Positions 1-12,100 of a stretch of 64,000 nucleotides of DNA are shown one piece after another (the first letter of the stretch is position 1; every line of letters begins with the position of its first letter). A program made the position numbers and the translations under genes. The stretch covers positions 18,799,938 to 18,863,937 of the forward strand of contig OZ022588.1 of assembly GCA_963669155.1 (NCBI GenBank), given 5' to 3'. A model generated the notes under the pieces. It did no database searches, was not told the origin of the DNA, and saw nothing but the letters and a program-made list of their open reading frames with translations. The DNA comes from Arbacia lixula (taxonomy: Eukaryota; Echinodermata; Echinoidea; Arbacioida; Arbaciidae).

Positions 1-54
1 TAGCAAAGAGGCGGAGGCATATTTATCGACTGCGTGGCAGTCGAATTGCTCTAG
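1..54 (+). mobile_element. 3' end of Helentron-like repeat family A (cut by window edge)
   Basis: Holds GGCGGAGGCATATTTATCGA, the hairpin GACTGC-GTG-GCAGTC and terminal CTAG (51-54). The same terminus closes the fuller copies ending at 14905, 19067 and 31926. Confidence 0.7.
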
Positions 55-55
55 T

Positions 56-290
56 TCGTTTCTGTTCTCACTTGTGCTCTTAGCCCCGGACTATTTGGCT
101 TGGACCTGCAATAGCGGGGTTAGTCCTGCTTTTTTGCAGGGCCAAATAATCCCAGATTAATGGTGGGGCTAGCCCACTTTGGTAAAAACAAGTGAGAACA
201 GAAACAGGTCTAAGCTTAGCCCCGTACTGTAGGTGGGGCCAAGACCCCCCCCCCCCCCCCCCTTAGCCCCACCTATAGTACAGGGTTAAG
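56..290. repeat. Two adjacent fold-back repeats with a poly(C) centre
   Basis: Inverted arms GTTTCTGTTCTCACTTGT (58-75) and its complement (188-205) enclose nested smaller inverted repeats. A second inverted pair (about 219-241 and 264-288, AGCCCC...GTACTGTAGGTGGGG type) flanks a run of about 20 C at 242-262. Confidence 0.65.
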
Positions 291-1204
291 GAAATTTTTG
301 CAAGTGAGAAAAGCATAATAGAAGGGATATATCTAGGTTCAAATGAACACAGATACTTCAAAATATCATACCTAGAAAACAAGAAATGTCTTAATAACAC
401 CATTAGATTTTTTCAGGATATTAAAACCACTTGTGGGGAGAAACAGGACTTGAAAAGAAACAAGTGAAGAGACCAATATAGAGATACATGTATAGGGATG
501 TGATGGAAAAATTTTGGGCTACATGTATAAAGATGTAATGTAGAAAAGAACAGATCCCTGCTGTAAAGAACATAAATCTATTCTGCTCCATGTGCAACAC
601 CCGGGAAAGAAAGCATCAATATTTTTAATTACTCGAAATGAATCAGCATCTGTAGCAGGATCAACACAAGTTGCTATGGTAACCATACTGGGAGGGCAAT
701 GCTGGAGTGTGCAGTGCACACACCGATATGTTCCATTATACGCTGCCAAGGCCAGACCTGCATTGTCAATTTTGGATTACCAAATTGGATTGGATTATAC
801 CATAGAAGTCGTGCTTGCAATGATGACACACGCACTTTAAACCAAATTAAAGGCATCAGTTTGAATTTTCACAATACTTAAGATGGAATTCTGAGGTAAT
901 CATCGATCCTGCAGGGAATTTGACAGTACGTACAGCTAGAAACATGAATATTATGTAACATTGAAATGAATAAAGTAGACACAAAATGAGGGAAATACAA
1001 GGATCCATGAGGGAGATACTGTACAACTATGTTTTAAAATCAAGTAAAAATGTGTACATGGAAGCAGACTGGACAGAATATATGGCATACTCCTAATATT
1101 GTTTCTCATACCCATAGCAACACAGAGGAATTGTTCAAACAATGATTTGATGGCACTTTCAATTAGAGTAGTTCAATTACTTTACGTGATTGGTTGGAAT
1201 GATA
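291..1204. other. No gene recognised upstream of first visible laminin exon
   Basis: AT-rich sequence. I looked here for the missing N-terminal part of the LN domain and found no convincing exon, so the upstream laminin exons most likely lie before the window. Confidence 0.5.
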
Positions 1205-1206
1205 TA

Positions 1207-2591
1207 CAGGGAAACCCCGTTATAACAAGGAAGTCGGGACCCACACATTTTCCTCACTATAGCCGATTTCTCGCTATACCAGTACATGATCAAAACGTAC
1301 AGAAACATGTATATACACTGTAGGACCACACAAACAAGAACATATTTACTGCGAGGACTGTAACATTTAAATGGCTTTGCAAGCATTCTAAACTGAATTC
1401 ACTAGCTAAAAATTCATTAAAATATCTTAACAGCACAGTTAAAAATGTAAATAAATGACACTTCCAACGCCTCCGTTTACCGACAAATGAAGCAGCAGGG
1501 AGGCTCAGTTACCAGGCCGTGCCTGCTGGCATGACCGCGTGTAAGCAATGAATGATCATTGAACGCAATCTTCATGCACCAGCTGGTCGTACACGCGCGG
1601 TGTCACATATGGGTAGATCGAGGCTCTTGCCATGTGCATGCGTGACTGTGTTGATGGTTGGGCGTGGGGGCGTGCAGTACCCAGAGCCGTAATCGAGATA
1701 TGGTTCTAGCAGTACCGCGCGAGTGTAATGTGGACATATGCATGTGTGGTCGTGTGTGTGTTTATGGATTCTTGCACGGTGTGTGTGATCAGCATTTAAT
1801 GGCGCTAAGAAAATTGCTTGTGCTGTTGTTGCTTTTCCCTTGCTGGGCGACAAGGCTGAAAGGAGTACTCGCAATATTGAGGTCAATTTCTTTTCTTTTT
1901 CTTTATTCTTGGGCTGCATGGGAATTTGCCTCGCTATAGCAGAAATTTCGCTATAGCCGATCTCGTTATTTGAAAACAGAATACATGGAGGTCTATGGAA
2001 AAAAATCGGGACCCAATATAACAGGGTTTGCCTGTAGTTTGTAGTAGAAAATTTATGAAAATTGAATTTGAGGGGGGGGGGGAGATATAAATCCCCTACC
2101 CCACGGTCGTACATGCGCGGTGTTATGTCACATGTGTTTAGAGGCTCTTGCCATGTGCGTGCATGACTGTGTTGATGGTTGGGCGTGGAGGCGTGCAGTA
2201 CCTACATGTATAGAGCCGTATAGAGATACGGCTCTGGCAGTACCGCACGCGCGTATTTATGCATGTGTGGTTGTGTATGTGGATTCTTGCATGGTGTGTG
2301 TGATCAGCGGTTAACGGCGCGAAGAAAATTGCTTGAATATGTGCTGTGTTTCCCTCACTGGGCGATGTGGCTGAAGGGAAAGCTCGTAATAACGGAGTCA
2401 ATTTCCTTTCTTTTTCTTTATTCTTGGGCTGGGAATTTGCCTCGCTATAGCAGAAATTTTGCTATAGCCGATCTCGTTATATGAAAAGAGAATATGCGGA
2501 GGTCTATGGAAGAAAAATCTGGATCCAAGGAATGTCCTCGTAATAGCAGGGTTCTCGCTATACCCGTGCTCATTATAACGGGGTTTTCCTG
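1207..2591. mobile_element. pogo/Tc1-like non-autonomous element, internally duplicated
   Basis: TA target sites flank inverted ends (left TACAGGGAAACCCCGTTATA, right TTATAACGGGGTTTTCCTGTA type). The interior has two tandem copies of one segment (about 1586-2037 and 2104-2591). Each contains a TGTGTTGATGGTTGGGCGTG-like block and CTATAGCCGATCTCGTTAT near its end. The internal end at about 2023-2037 also looks like the terminal repeat. No transposase gene is visible. Confidence 0.6.
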
Positions 2592-2691
2592 TACTAAGAC
2601 AGAATAAGAAGTACAAACAAAGGTGTGTAGACTCACTAGACTGCCCATCAACTAATCCATGGGTATTTGCACTATTGTACCATTATTGCAG

Positions 2692-3116
2692 GGCTACAAC
2701 ATCTTCAGCATCTGTGATGCAAACAACGCAACATTTGCTCACCCACCAGAGCTGATTGCAGACGCTCACGACCGTGACAACCCAACGTGGTGGCAGTCCA
2801 TTTCATGGTATGACTATCCGATTCCCCTCGAGGTCGAAATCACTCTCTCACTTGACCACTCTTACACCCTTGTCGACAACATCGATGTGACGTTCCAGTC
2901 CGGCCGCCCCAAGCGCATGATTCTGGAGAAGTCGAACGACAATGGCGCCACGTGGGAAACTCTGCAGTTCTACTCAACAGAGTGCCAGGACGATTTTACA
3001 TTGGATGACCTGAGCGAGTCTGAGATTTCAAATGAATCCGAGGTGATCTGCACTTCTGATTATAGTGGTACAGTGCCTTACACAGATGGCGAAGTCATGT
3101 ACAGCGTGAACAACAG
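2692..3116 (+). CDS. Laminin exon 1 of window: LN domain, central part
   Basis: Starts after a TTGCAG acceptor in phase 0 and ends at CAACAG|GTACAT with two bases left over. Encodes [15 protein letters not shown] onward, with TWWQS, RPKRM and DGEVMYSV, which align with the LN domain of laminin gamma chains (CDAG...TTWWQSQT) and netrins. LN domains mediate laminin network polymerization. The preceding LN residues and the signal peptide are not in the window. Confidence 0.92.
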
Positions 3117-6100
3117 GTACATTTTCTGCACTTGCAACTATCATTTCCCTGTTCAACAGCGCATAGGGAATGTCACACAAAATATCAAGACTCTGCCTGG
3201 TTCAAACACATATATTTTTTGAAAAAGTAACCCAAACAAGAAATTTCTACAAACAATTGTTAAATCAATTCCATAGTTCCATTATGTGTATGACTGATAT
3301 CAGTATCGAGTTTGTGTCATTGTTACCAAGAAATCATACCACTCATACAACTACATGTACCTATTATAAATTTTGAAAATGTATTGTTCTAATTTCTATT
3401 TTAAAAATAATTTTTACAGATTAGAACTCTTTTTCATGGATGAGGATGTCACTGAGCAGAGGGAAAGCGCTTTCATTGATTTGATCACTTTAACTGACCT
3501 GCGGTTGAGACTCCTCTCCCCAGCAACTGATGGTCTGGAAATAACTGGTCAAAAACTGGCGCTCACCAAATATTACTATGCCATATCGAACATTGAATCT
3601 TACCTCACGTAAGTATTATAGTTACATGTGTGTGTTTTGAAATGAACAATATTGTTTATATTGTATTATTGAGAAGGATAATGAGTTTTGATCTACATGT
3701 ACATGTATGAAATCATTTTACTACAAGTAAACCTAATATCCCATCACTTCACCTTAGTTGCTCCTTAATATATTACAGTTGTTACAAACAATACAAGCAT
3801 TCAACCAATCAACTGTACATATATGATCCATTTATATTGGAGCAAAAAAATTAAATTTTGCATAGAAAAATGAGGTGCACACCTATTTTAGTACCCATAC
3901 TGCAAGATTTCTGCTTTAAATGGAAATTGATCCATGGACACATGTATGTTGTTTTGCTGATAATTGTGTCTGTGCCTTTTGATGTTTTTTTTTAACTTAC
4001 TAGATGTTTACAGTATGTGCCAGATTACATAATCAAGTTGAAAAATCAAGAAACCATCTTTCATGTTTTTATGCACTTGCTTTCTTGTGGAAGAATCTTT
4101 GCAAGAATTTCAGAATACCACCCCATGATTACATATGAGTTTTATAATACTTATCACTTTCTTCATTTTTTTAAAAACTTTTCAACTTGTACATGTAATG
4201 TTCACTTTTCCTCAAGCTTTTACCAAATTAATCTACTGGTGCTTCTGCATTCACAAAAGTTATATCTTCTTGTATTAAAAAAAAAAAGTCTTTTCCCCCT
4301 TGTTAATTTCCAGATGCAACTGTAACCTCCATGGCCGTTTCTGCATAGCCTCGGCCAGTGGGATAGGTGTTGAGTGTGAGTGCTTCCATAATACAATGGG
4401 ATCAAGCTGCGAGCAGTGTCTTCCACTCTACAACAATCGCCCCTGGAGGGCAGGTTCATTCACCCCTTACCCATCCGGCACAGCCAATGAGTGTCAGGGT
4501 GAGTTCATTCAAATTCAGTAATACTTTAAAACCCTTTGTGTGCTTGGTAAAGTATTGCTGTATGGGATATATGTGCAAAAGGCATATTGCCCAGAAAGAG
4601 TTAAACGGTATTTGATTCTGGTTACATTTGTTAATAAATACATATCTTCTTGATATGTAACAAATATTTATTTTTTTGTCAATATGTAATAAATATATAT
4701 TTTGTGTTGATATATAGCATCAATGAAACAATATTGAAATCAGTATTATTCATCTTCAATTTGTAGAAGTTAAAATGCGTCATAAATCTAAATACTGAGT
4801 AATTCTTTTCTCTGATAATTGTTAATACTTACATTTCTTAATGATGCAAAGTAAAAATGCTGTCCATTTGATATCCCTCAAATATTATCAATATCTTATT
4901 TTAAAATTGTGGATACTGTGTGTATGCAACTTGACTGATTTACACCTGAAGCCAATTTTGAAAGAAACCATATCACAGACTTAAACAAAACACAAAAAGG
5001 TCTTTTCAACAATTGTTTCTAAGTTTGTGAAGTGAAAAGGCTACCATGCACATCCATTTGTATTTTTGCACTTATTACTCACTTTGTACAAGATCAATAC
5101 TGTAAGAGAGGACATAATTATTTTGTGATATGTATTAGTTATCCATATCCGTAAGTTTATTCTAACTCAAGAGTGACTCAGCCTTATAGTTTGCCATAAT
5201 GCTTTGTGCTGCATGGGTTAGTGGCTTCAAAGCTGATTAATAATCGTTTGGGCGTGATTGTCTCCAGCTTGGCTAGTATTGATTTTCAATCAGATGTACC
5301 TTCACATAAATCTGTGCCAAACACTGTATGATCTCATTGATTGAGCCACGCCTTCTTTTGTTGACAGAGTGCACATGCAATGGCCATGCCGACAGCTGTG
5401 TCTACAATACCACCCTTGGATATGGGGTGTGTGTGGGTTGCTATGACAACACAGTGGGAGACTTCTGCAGCATATGCGTTGAGGGGTTCTACCGCAACGA
5501 ATCACGCGAACTGAACCATCCAGACGTATGCACAGGTGGGGCAACTTTTCCGCAAATATTTGAATTACAGTTTCTGCACAAAGTGATGGATATTTCTTCT
5601 GATATTGTTTTGATAACCACACCCTAAGTGCTATTTGAATGTTTGTTGTGAATCATGCCCTGTGTGTGTGTGTGTGTAAGTTGACGTGTCTCTATAAATA
5701 TGCACGTCTGTCCAATTCTGCTTGTCTGTGTGTCTGTGTACGTGTATGTTATGATATATCCCACTTATGTTCTCTAAACATGTTTGATATAAAGTACCAA
5801 AAGTGAATGTGTAGACTTAACAGAATCATTTTGTGGATACCAAAAATGACCAAAAAAATGACAATACAGTGGTTTTGTCATGCAAAAAGACACAAACATT
5901 CAAATTCTATTCTGTCCAAATACAATGAAGAAGAAACATGACTATGATTTCCTGCATCTAAAAAACAACAACATGATTTTTGAATGTTTTATTCAACAAT
6001 AAAAAAAGATAAATTGTTAAGTAGATTGATGTGCAAGCATCTCAAAATATGATCTTTTTTTTCCTGCAGAATGTGACTGTGAACCACGTGGAACGCTTGA

Positions 6101-9100
6101 CAACAGGACTGTTTGTGCTCGGTCTCCAGATGATGTAACGGGTGCTCCTATTGGCCAGTGCCCTTGCAAGGCCAATGTGACTGGGCGGGCATGCGACCAA
6201 TGTGAGGAGGGCTACTATGGGCTTTTGACAGGGCCTGCGCTAGGGCAGTGCCAAGGTAGGACAAATGTAAAGGACAGCTAGTGAAACCCTTTCAAAGGCT
6301 GGCTTGAATAGAAGCATACTCATATTTTGGGTCATAAATTTTCAAAAAGTGAAAATCTGATTAAATGTTTAAAGGACTATTACAAGAATACTGATTGATG
6401 CAATTATGTCACAAAACCCTCTCCCAAAATATTTGACATCCTTTGCCTTTACAAATCTTGAATCAAAATGGAGCTTCTTAGATTTGATTTCAGACATACA
6501 AAAATAAAATCAGTTTGTATATAACTTACACAAATCAGATGTTTAATGTACATAAAGCGATTTCTGTTGCTCTTTGTCCCTGTGGTTTCTCGCAGAATGT
6601 GGTTGCAATGAGCTTGGGACGGTCAATGCAAGTGTGTCATGCGACCAGACCAGTGGTCAGTGCATCTGTAAGGCCAACACAGATACCCAGTTTTGTGGGG
6701 AGTGCAGAGACCAATTCTATGGATTCCCAACAGATGCGGATATGGTGAGAGGGCTCCTTCCTGTTCTTATCATTTTGTTATGTCTATTTTGGAAAAGATG
6801 TACAGTATTTGTTTCTCTTATATATATCCTCTCTTGTTTTTGTTAATCTTTCCATTTTCTTTGTATTCTTTGTCTTATTTTTAGAATGAATGAATGATAA
6901 ACAAGTCAGAAAACAACTCTTAGATTTTTCCGATATCCCTTCACTTTTCCTCCTCCCCCACCTTCTTCTTTTCCTTCTCTCTACATCAAAAGTAAGAAGA
7001 AATAGAAATGGAATTAAAATCAATCAATCACTCATTATAATGTTTATTTACTATTGCTACTACATGTATTATCCAAGGTTTGAAGTTGTCTATATACTTT
7101 TGACCTTTTGCACACTATACACAGGACTGCACATCATGTGGATGTGACCCCGGGGCTTCTGAGTCTTTGAACTGTAACAAGGTCACAGGTCGATGTGACT
7201 GCAGGGGGTTCATTGGAGGTCAACAGTGCCAGGATGTAGAGAGTGGCTACTACTTCCCCTATCTAGACTTCAATGGGTAAGGATTACAAAGCTGCACAGT
7301 TTGTGTCCAGTAAACAACAAAAAAAAAAGATACATGGCGGCCTTGGGCGATTTGACCCTTGAAATGAGATCCCCCATGAATAAGAAGCAAGCCTCTTTAA
7401 AATCCTGATATTTTGTTTTCTTCCACAGGCTATAATGCACAGCATGGTTCAGTATGCTATAGATAGAAAAGAGAGTAGGAGAATCCAGTTCCAAATTGCA
7501 ATGTCTGCATTAGTAGTTCCGGCCATGTACGTTCAATGCTCTTCATGAACAAATACAGTGCAGGTCTACATTTTAGTAGTATTTAATTCAGTGGATTTTC
7601 TGATCTTGCTGGAACAACATATGAACTGGTCTATGATAACCTCTTCCTACAGGTATGATGCATGGGAGGCTGACTCAGCGTGCATGCGCCAGTCTGACTT
7701 CCCCTCTGACCAGTTCTCAGGCCGAGGGTACCAGGTGTGTGGTGTGGCGGAGACAGTCGTCTTCCAGGGAATCGCAGCCTACTCCAACGTGTCGGAGAGC
7801 ATGTGAGACATCAGGTTTTCTCTCTCTCTCTCTCTCTCTCTATTCTCAGACACTTTTTCTGTATGCTTTTTATGGAAATGTGGATTTAAGCTAACTTCAC
7901 TTCATTAAAGTTGATATTCATTGATTTTAAATACGGTTGAATTTGATATCATTGTAAAGTTTATGACTTGATGATCATTATAACGCTAATCCCAAACTTT
8001 AAAACAAACCAGGGGCGCAGAAATATCCAAACAAAAACTACTCAAATTCCCTCTCGAAATCTGCCCAATTTACGTCCCGTAAAATAGGCCACAGTGCATG
8101 ACGTAACTGAATGTCCATGATTTCATTTGACAATCGGTCACGTGCAGCTTTCGTGTACAGCAAATTACGTTTCGCGAACTGAACTATTTTTTAGACTTCA
8201 ACAATGGATGAGTTGTACCTCGATTTAGATTTTGAAATCGACAATTTTAAAGAAGAACTTGAAGACGAGAGTATTAGCTCTCGTAGTGGACCAGATAGTG
8301 AAATCGATGAAGGTGAAGTGGGAGATTTTGATGATGAATCAAACGCTCCTCAGGCTCAAGCTGCGAGTACGAATGGTGTTGTTACGGACGCTGTAGAGAT
8401 TGCAACCAGGATCATGCCAGGCTTGATCCAAACAGCACAGAAAATTGGTATGTAGTTGAAATGATTTAGACTAGAGGGTATTTATTTTTTCCAAAACTTA
8501 GTGCGCGAGTTTGCAATAACCGTGGGCCCGATCCGTGCAGTAGCTCAGCGTAGCCGTATGCGTAGCAGTAGTGCTAAAGTCGAGCTAGCTACCGGTTGGC
8601 CGGGACGAAACAGAAAAAAAAAACAGGACTCGATTGTTCTGTCAACAATCCTGATGATATTGTATAAGATTAAAACTACGATGCAGACATGTACATGTAC
8701 TATGATACCGTTCATGTTGACAAACCAGTTTATATTTCGCGCAATAAGAGACCACAAGTATAGTACACAATGTACATACATGCAAAAGAGGAACGTAGTA
8801 GAAGGTTGCGAGCAGAAATAACGAACGATGAGCAGAGAGTTGATGAAAGGAAAATGTGCAATACCCATACATGTGTACGTGTGCGATCGCGAGCATGCAC
8901 TGTAATCATGGAATGCAAATGCACCAGTAAGGCTATACCGTACGATATGCAGTCGCGATATGCATGGGCTATAATGACGTACGCGCGCGTGCATAATCGT
9001 ACTGCAGTATGACGTTGAACGTCAACAAATCTTTCGAGAAAAATATAAATGGGTCTATAGAGTGTTTGATATCTAGATTATATTATCTCAAGTCTTCTAT

Positions 9101-12100
9101 CAACATTATTTGAGATATCTGTAAGCCTTAATTGAAAGGTCGTTAGATGGCATAACCTCTACAAAACGTACAAGTGCAAGAAAATTAACTTTTCCGAACG
9201 ACAGCTCGTATTAAATTCAGTAGACTCGACTTCGTATTTCAATGTAAAACCTCCCGATAAAGGTCAGAATATTTTCATTTTTCTTACTTTATTATTGCTG
9301 AGATTATTTTTCTTAGATTTGTGCAAGACTTACTCAAATGTTACTAACAAGAAAAATCTAAAAGACAGTGAAATAAAGCCTTAAATGGTATATTTAGTCA
9401 GGACGATATACTAGAGCTATACGTATAAAACACGTAATGTAGCGGCTGGAGATGGCTTACGTGCCCATTCACCTTACGTCACCAAAAATCGCTCTTTTCG
9501 AGGACGGCAAACGGCAGGGTTCGTAGCATTATGAGATGCGTTACAAAAACTGTTTTTATTTCTTTTGTGTTATTTTATAAGCAAAATAATGAATAAATTT
9601 GACTTCTACACACTTTCAGCTTCCCATTGATATATGGATTGCTATATTTTTGGATTTTCTATGAATATCAACTTTAAAGTTCAGACTTTTCCATACCTCC
9701 ATACAAACTGTATTGGTGGTATGATATGTTAGTAATCTTTTTGTGGTTATGAAAAATGTGTTTGCACTTTAACATTTTACTGCTTACTTTCAAGTGATCT
9801 GATTGGTTAAAATTTTTTTACTCACCAGGTTGAATTTCATCGCCATCCGCTACACATATGAGTCTGTCTCGCCATGGCTGATGGTAGCCCTGACTGTCAC
9901 GGCCGAATCAAACCAGACCAGCGCCATGTCTTGTCCGGACCCACCAGGATCCACCCTAGAGTCGTTTGCCTTCTCGATGTCGCCTGGCGTGAATGAGGCG
10001 TGGACCTCGGAAACTTCTGTTGCATTCCATCATGACTGCTTGTACACCGCCACACTGCAGATGGACAATCCAGGTCTGGGGGCAGACACTATCACCATAG
10101 ATTCGCTGCTATTGCTGCCAGATCCAAGCCAGTTCACCGTGTATGCTGTAACAGGTGGGTAGCAACTTATTGACATCAACTGCAGTCAGCTCCATGCGCT
10201 TGTATACATTGATAGTATTCACTGACTGCACAAAAGTGTGTTAACCCTTACATTACCACGTTCTGAAAACCACCTTGGCTCACTACACATTTCCATGACA
10301 AGGGTAATGAGAGGGTTAAAGTGCAGTAGTGTAGTGCAGTACAGATGCGCCTGAGATCAGCCTAGTGCTGACTGCATTCAACTGCCATCAGATGCAGTCA
10401 GCTCCATGCATGTGTGCACATTGATTGTAATCACTGACTGCAATCTATTCCAGTCAAATGCAATCAGCTGCATACATTTGTTTAACATGGATTGCAATCA
10501 AGTGCAATCAGGTGGGCAGCTGGTCTCACGCTCCAGTGTATGATACTTCTGTGCCATGTTGTTATGTACAATGTTCAATTTTTGTAACTCACAACAGTTA
10601 ACTACCATTGAAACAGGCAATAAGCTCCAAGCTGTTGTCATGGTACGTAACAATGAGTACAAAAGTGCTTGATTATTACTGTGACTTACTTGAGTCAAGC
10701 GGCTGCTTTTAAAGACGATATCACATCATATAAATGCCTTTCCTGTTCACATAGAAATTCTGCCTTAGCAACAAAAAAAAAGAAAGAGTATAAACACAGC
10801 CATAGTTATTCATCATTATTTCATTTGGGTCATAAAATAAATATGAAGTGCTCTGATTTGGGACATGGCTAACTCTTTTTGTCTCGCCTGAACAAAGTTC
10901 GGCAGAGACCTAGTAATCACTTTTCCTGTTAGTCTGTTGGTCTCTTGGTCTGTCAGTCTGTTAGTCTGTTGGTCTGTTACAAAAATGTTTAACTTGCTCT
11001 CATTTCTTTATTTCTGAATCAATTGTGATCAAAGTTAGTACAAATGATTCTTGGGTAACACCACATGTGTCTTCAGGAGGCTAATGGGGTCAAAGGTCAT
11101 CTAGGGGTCAAAAGGTCAAATGATATGAGGCCGTGTGCATCATTTTTCTCAAAGTTTTCGTTTGACTTGCACTCATTTCTTTATTTCTGCATCAATTGTG
11201 ATCGCACTTGGTTCAATGATCCATGGGTAATACCACATGTGTCTTCATCAGGTTGATGGGGTCAAAGGTCATCTAGGGGTCAAAAGGTCAAATGATATGA
11301 GGCCGCGTGCATCATTTTTGTCTCGCCTGAACAAAGTTCTGCAGAGACCTTGTAATCATTTTTCCTGTTGGTCTGTTACAAAATGTTAAAGTTCCTGTTT
11401 AACTTGCTCTCATTTCTTTATTTCTGCATTAATTGTGATCAAACTTGGTACAAAGGATTCTTGGGTAATACCACATGTGTCGTCATGAGGATGATGGGGT
11501 CAAAGGTCATCTAGCTAGGGGTCAAAAGGTCCAATGATATGAGGCCGTTTACATCATTTATGTCTTGCCTGAACAAAGTTTGACAGAGACCTAGTAATCA
11601 CTTTTCCTGTTGGTCTGTTTGTCAGTTTCTATTTAACTTGCTCTGATTTAAATGTTCATACCTGGTAGACACGAATCAACAGATATTCTATGAGACTTGT
11701 GTTGACACGGCAGCATCCTTGGCTACTCGGTCTGCAGCAGTTGAGTCTTGTCAGGGTTTTACTTTCTCCCTCTCATTGGAGATGGCTGGAGCAGCACTGG
11801 GTAAGACTAAAATACTATCTTTCGTAAGTTGTCTTCTTAACGCTTTATGTGCCGGGCAGCTCATGTTTTTTTCTGCCCACATGCCAAGTACAAGTTTTTA
11901 GGTACAGAAACTGTTGCAACCCTCACTAAGACACAATACTGTTTTTAGTAGACTTGACAAATATCCATATGAAATGTAAATGAAAATAAACCCATGTAAT
12001 GTCACTTTTGAGTTTCTGTATTCTGAGAGAAGTTTTTAAATATTTTCTTCAGTGTAGTTTTTACACAACTTTATATGTTAGGTCTGACAGAAAGATATAC

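Larger units (their letters stand above)
3609..6069. other. Introns 2-4, AT-rich, one TG simple repeat
   Basis: The introns at 3609-4313, 4499-5367 and 5536-6069 are AT-rich with no recognised element apart from a short TG repeat at about 5660-5680. Confidence 0.55.

Noticed and set aside
1572..2114. 180-codon minus-strand frame
   Set aside because: It is inside the duplicated pogo-like element and has no recognisable domain.
2659..3222. ATG at 2659 as the start of the laminin chain
   Set aside because: The preceding bases are an intron end (TTGCAG at 2686-2691), there is no signal peptide, and the LN domain would start in the middle. The real start is upstream of the window.
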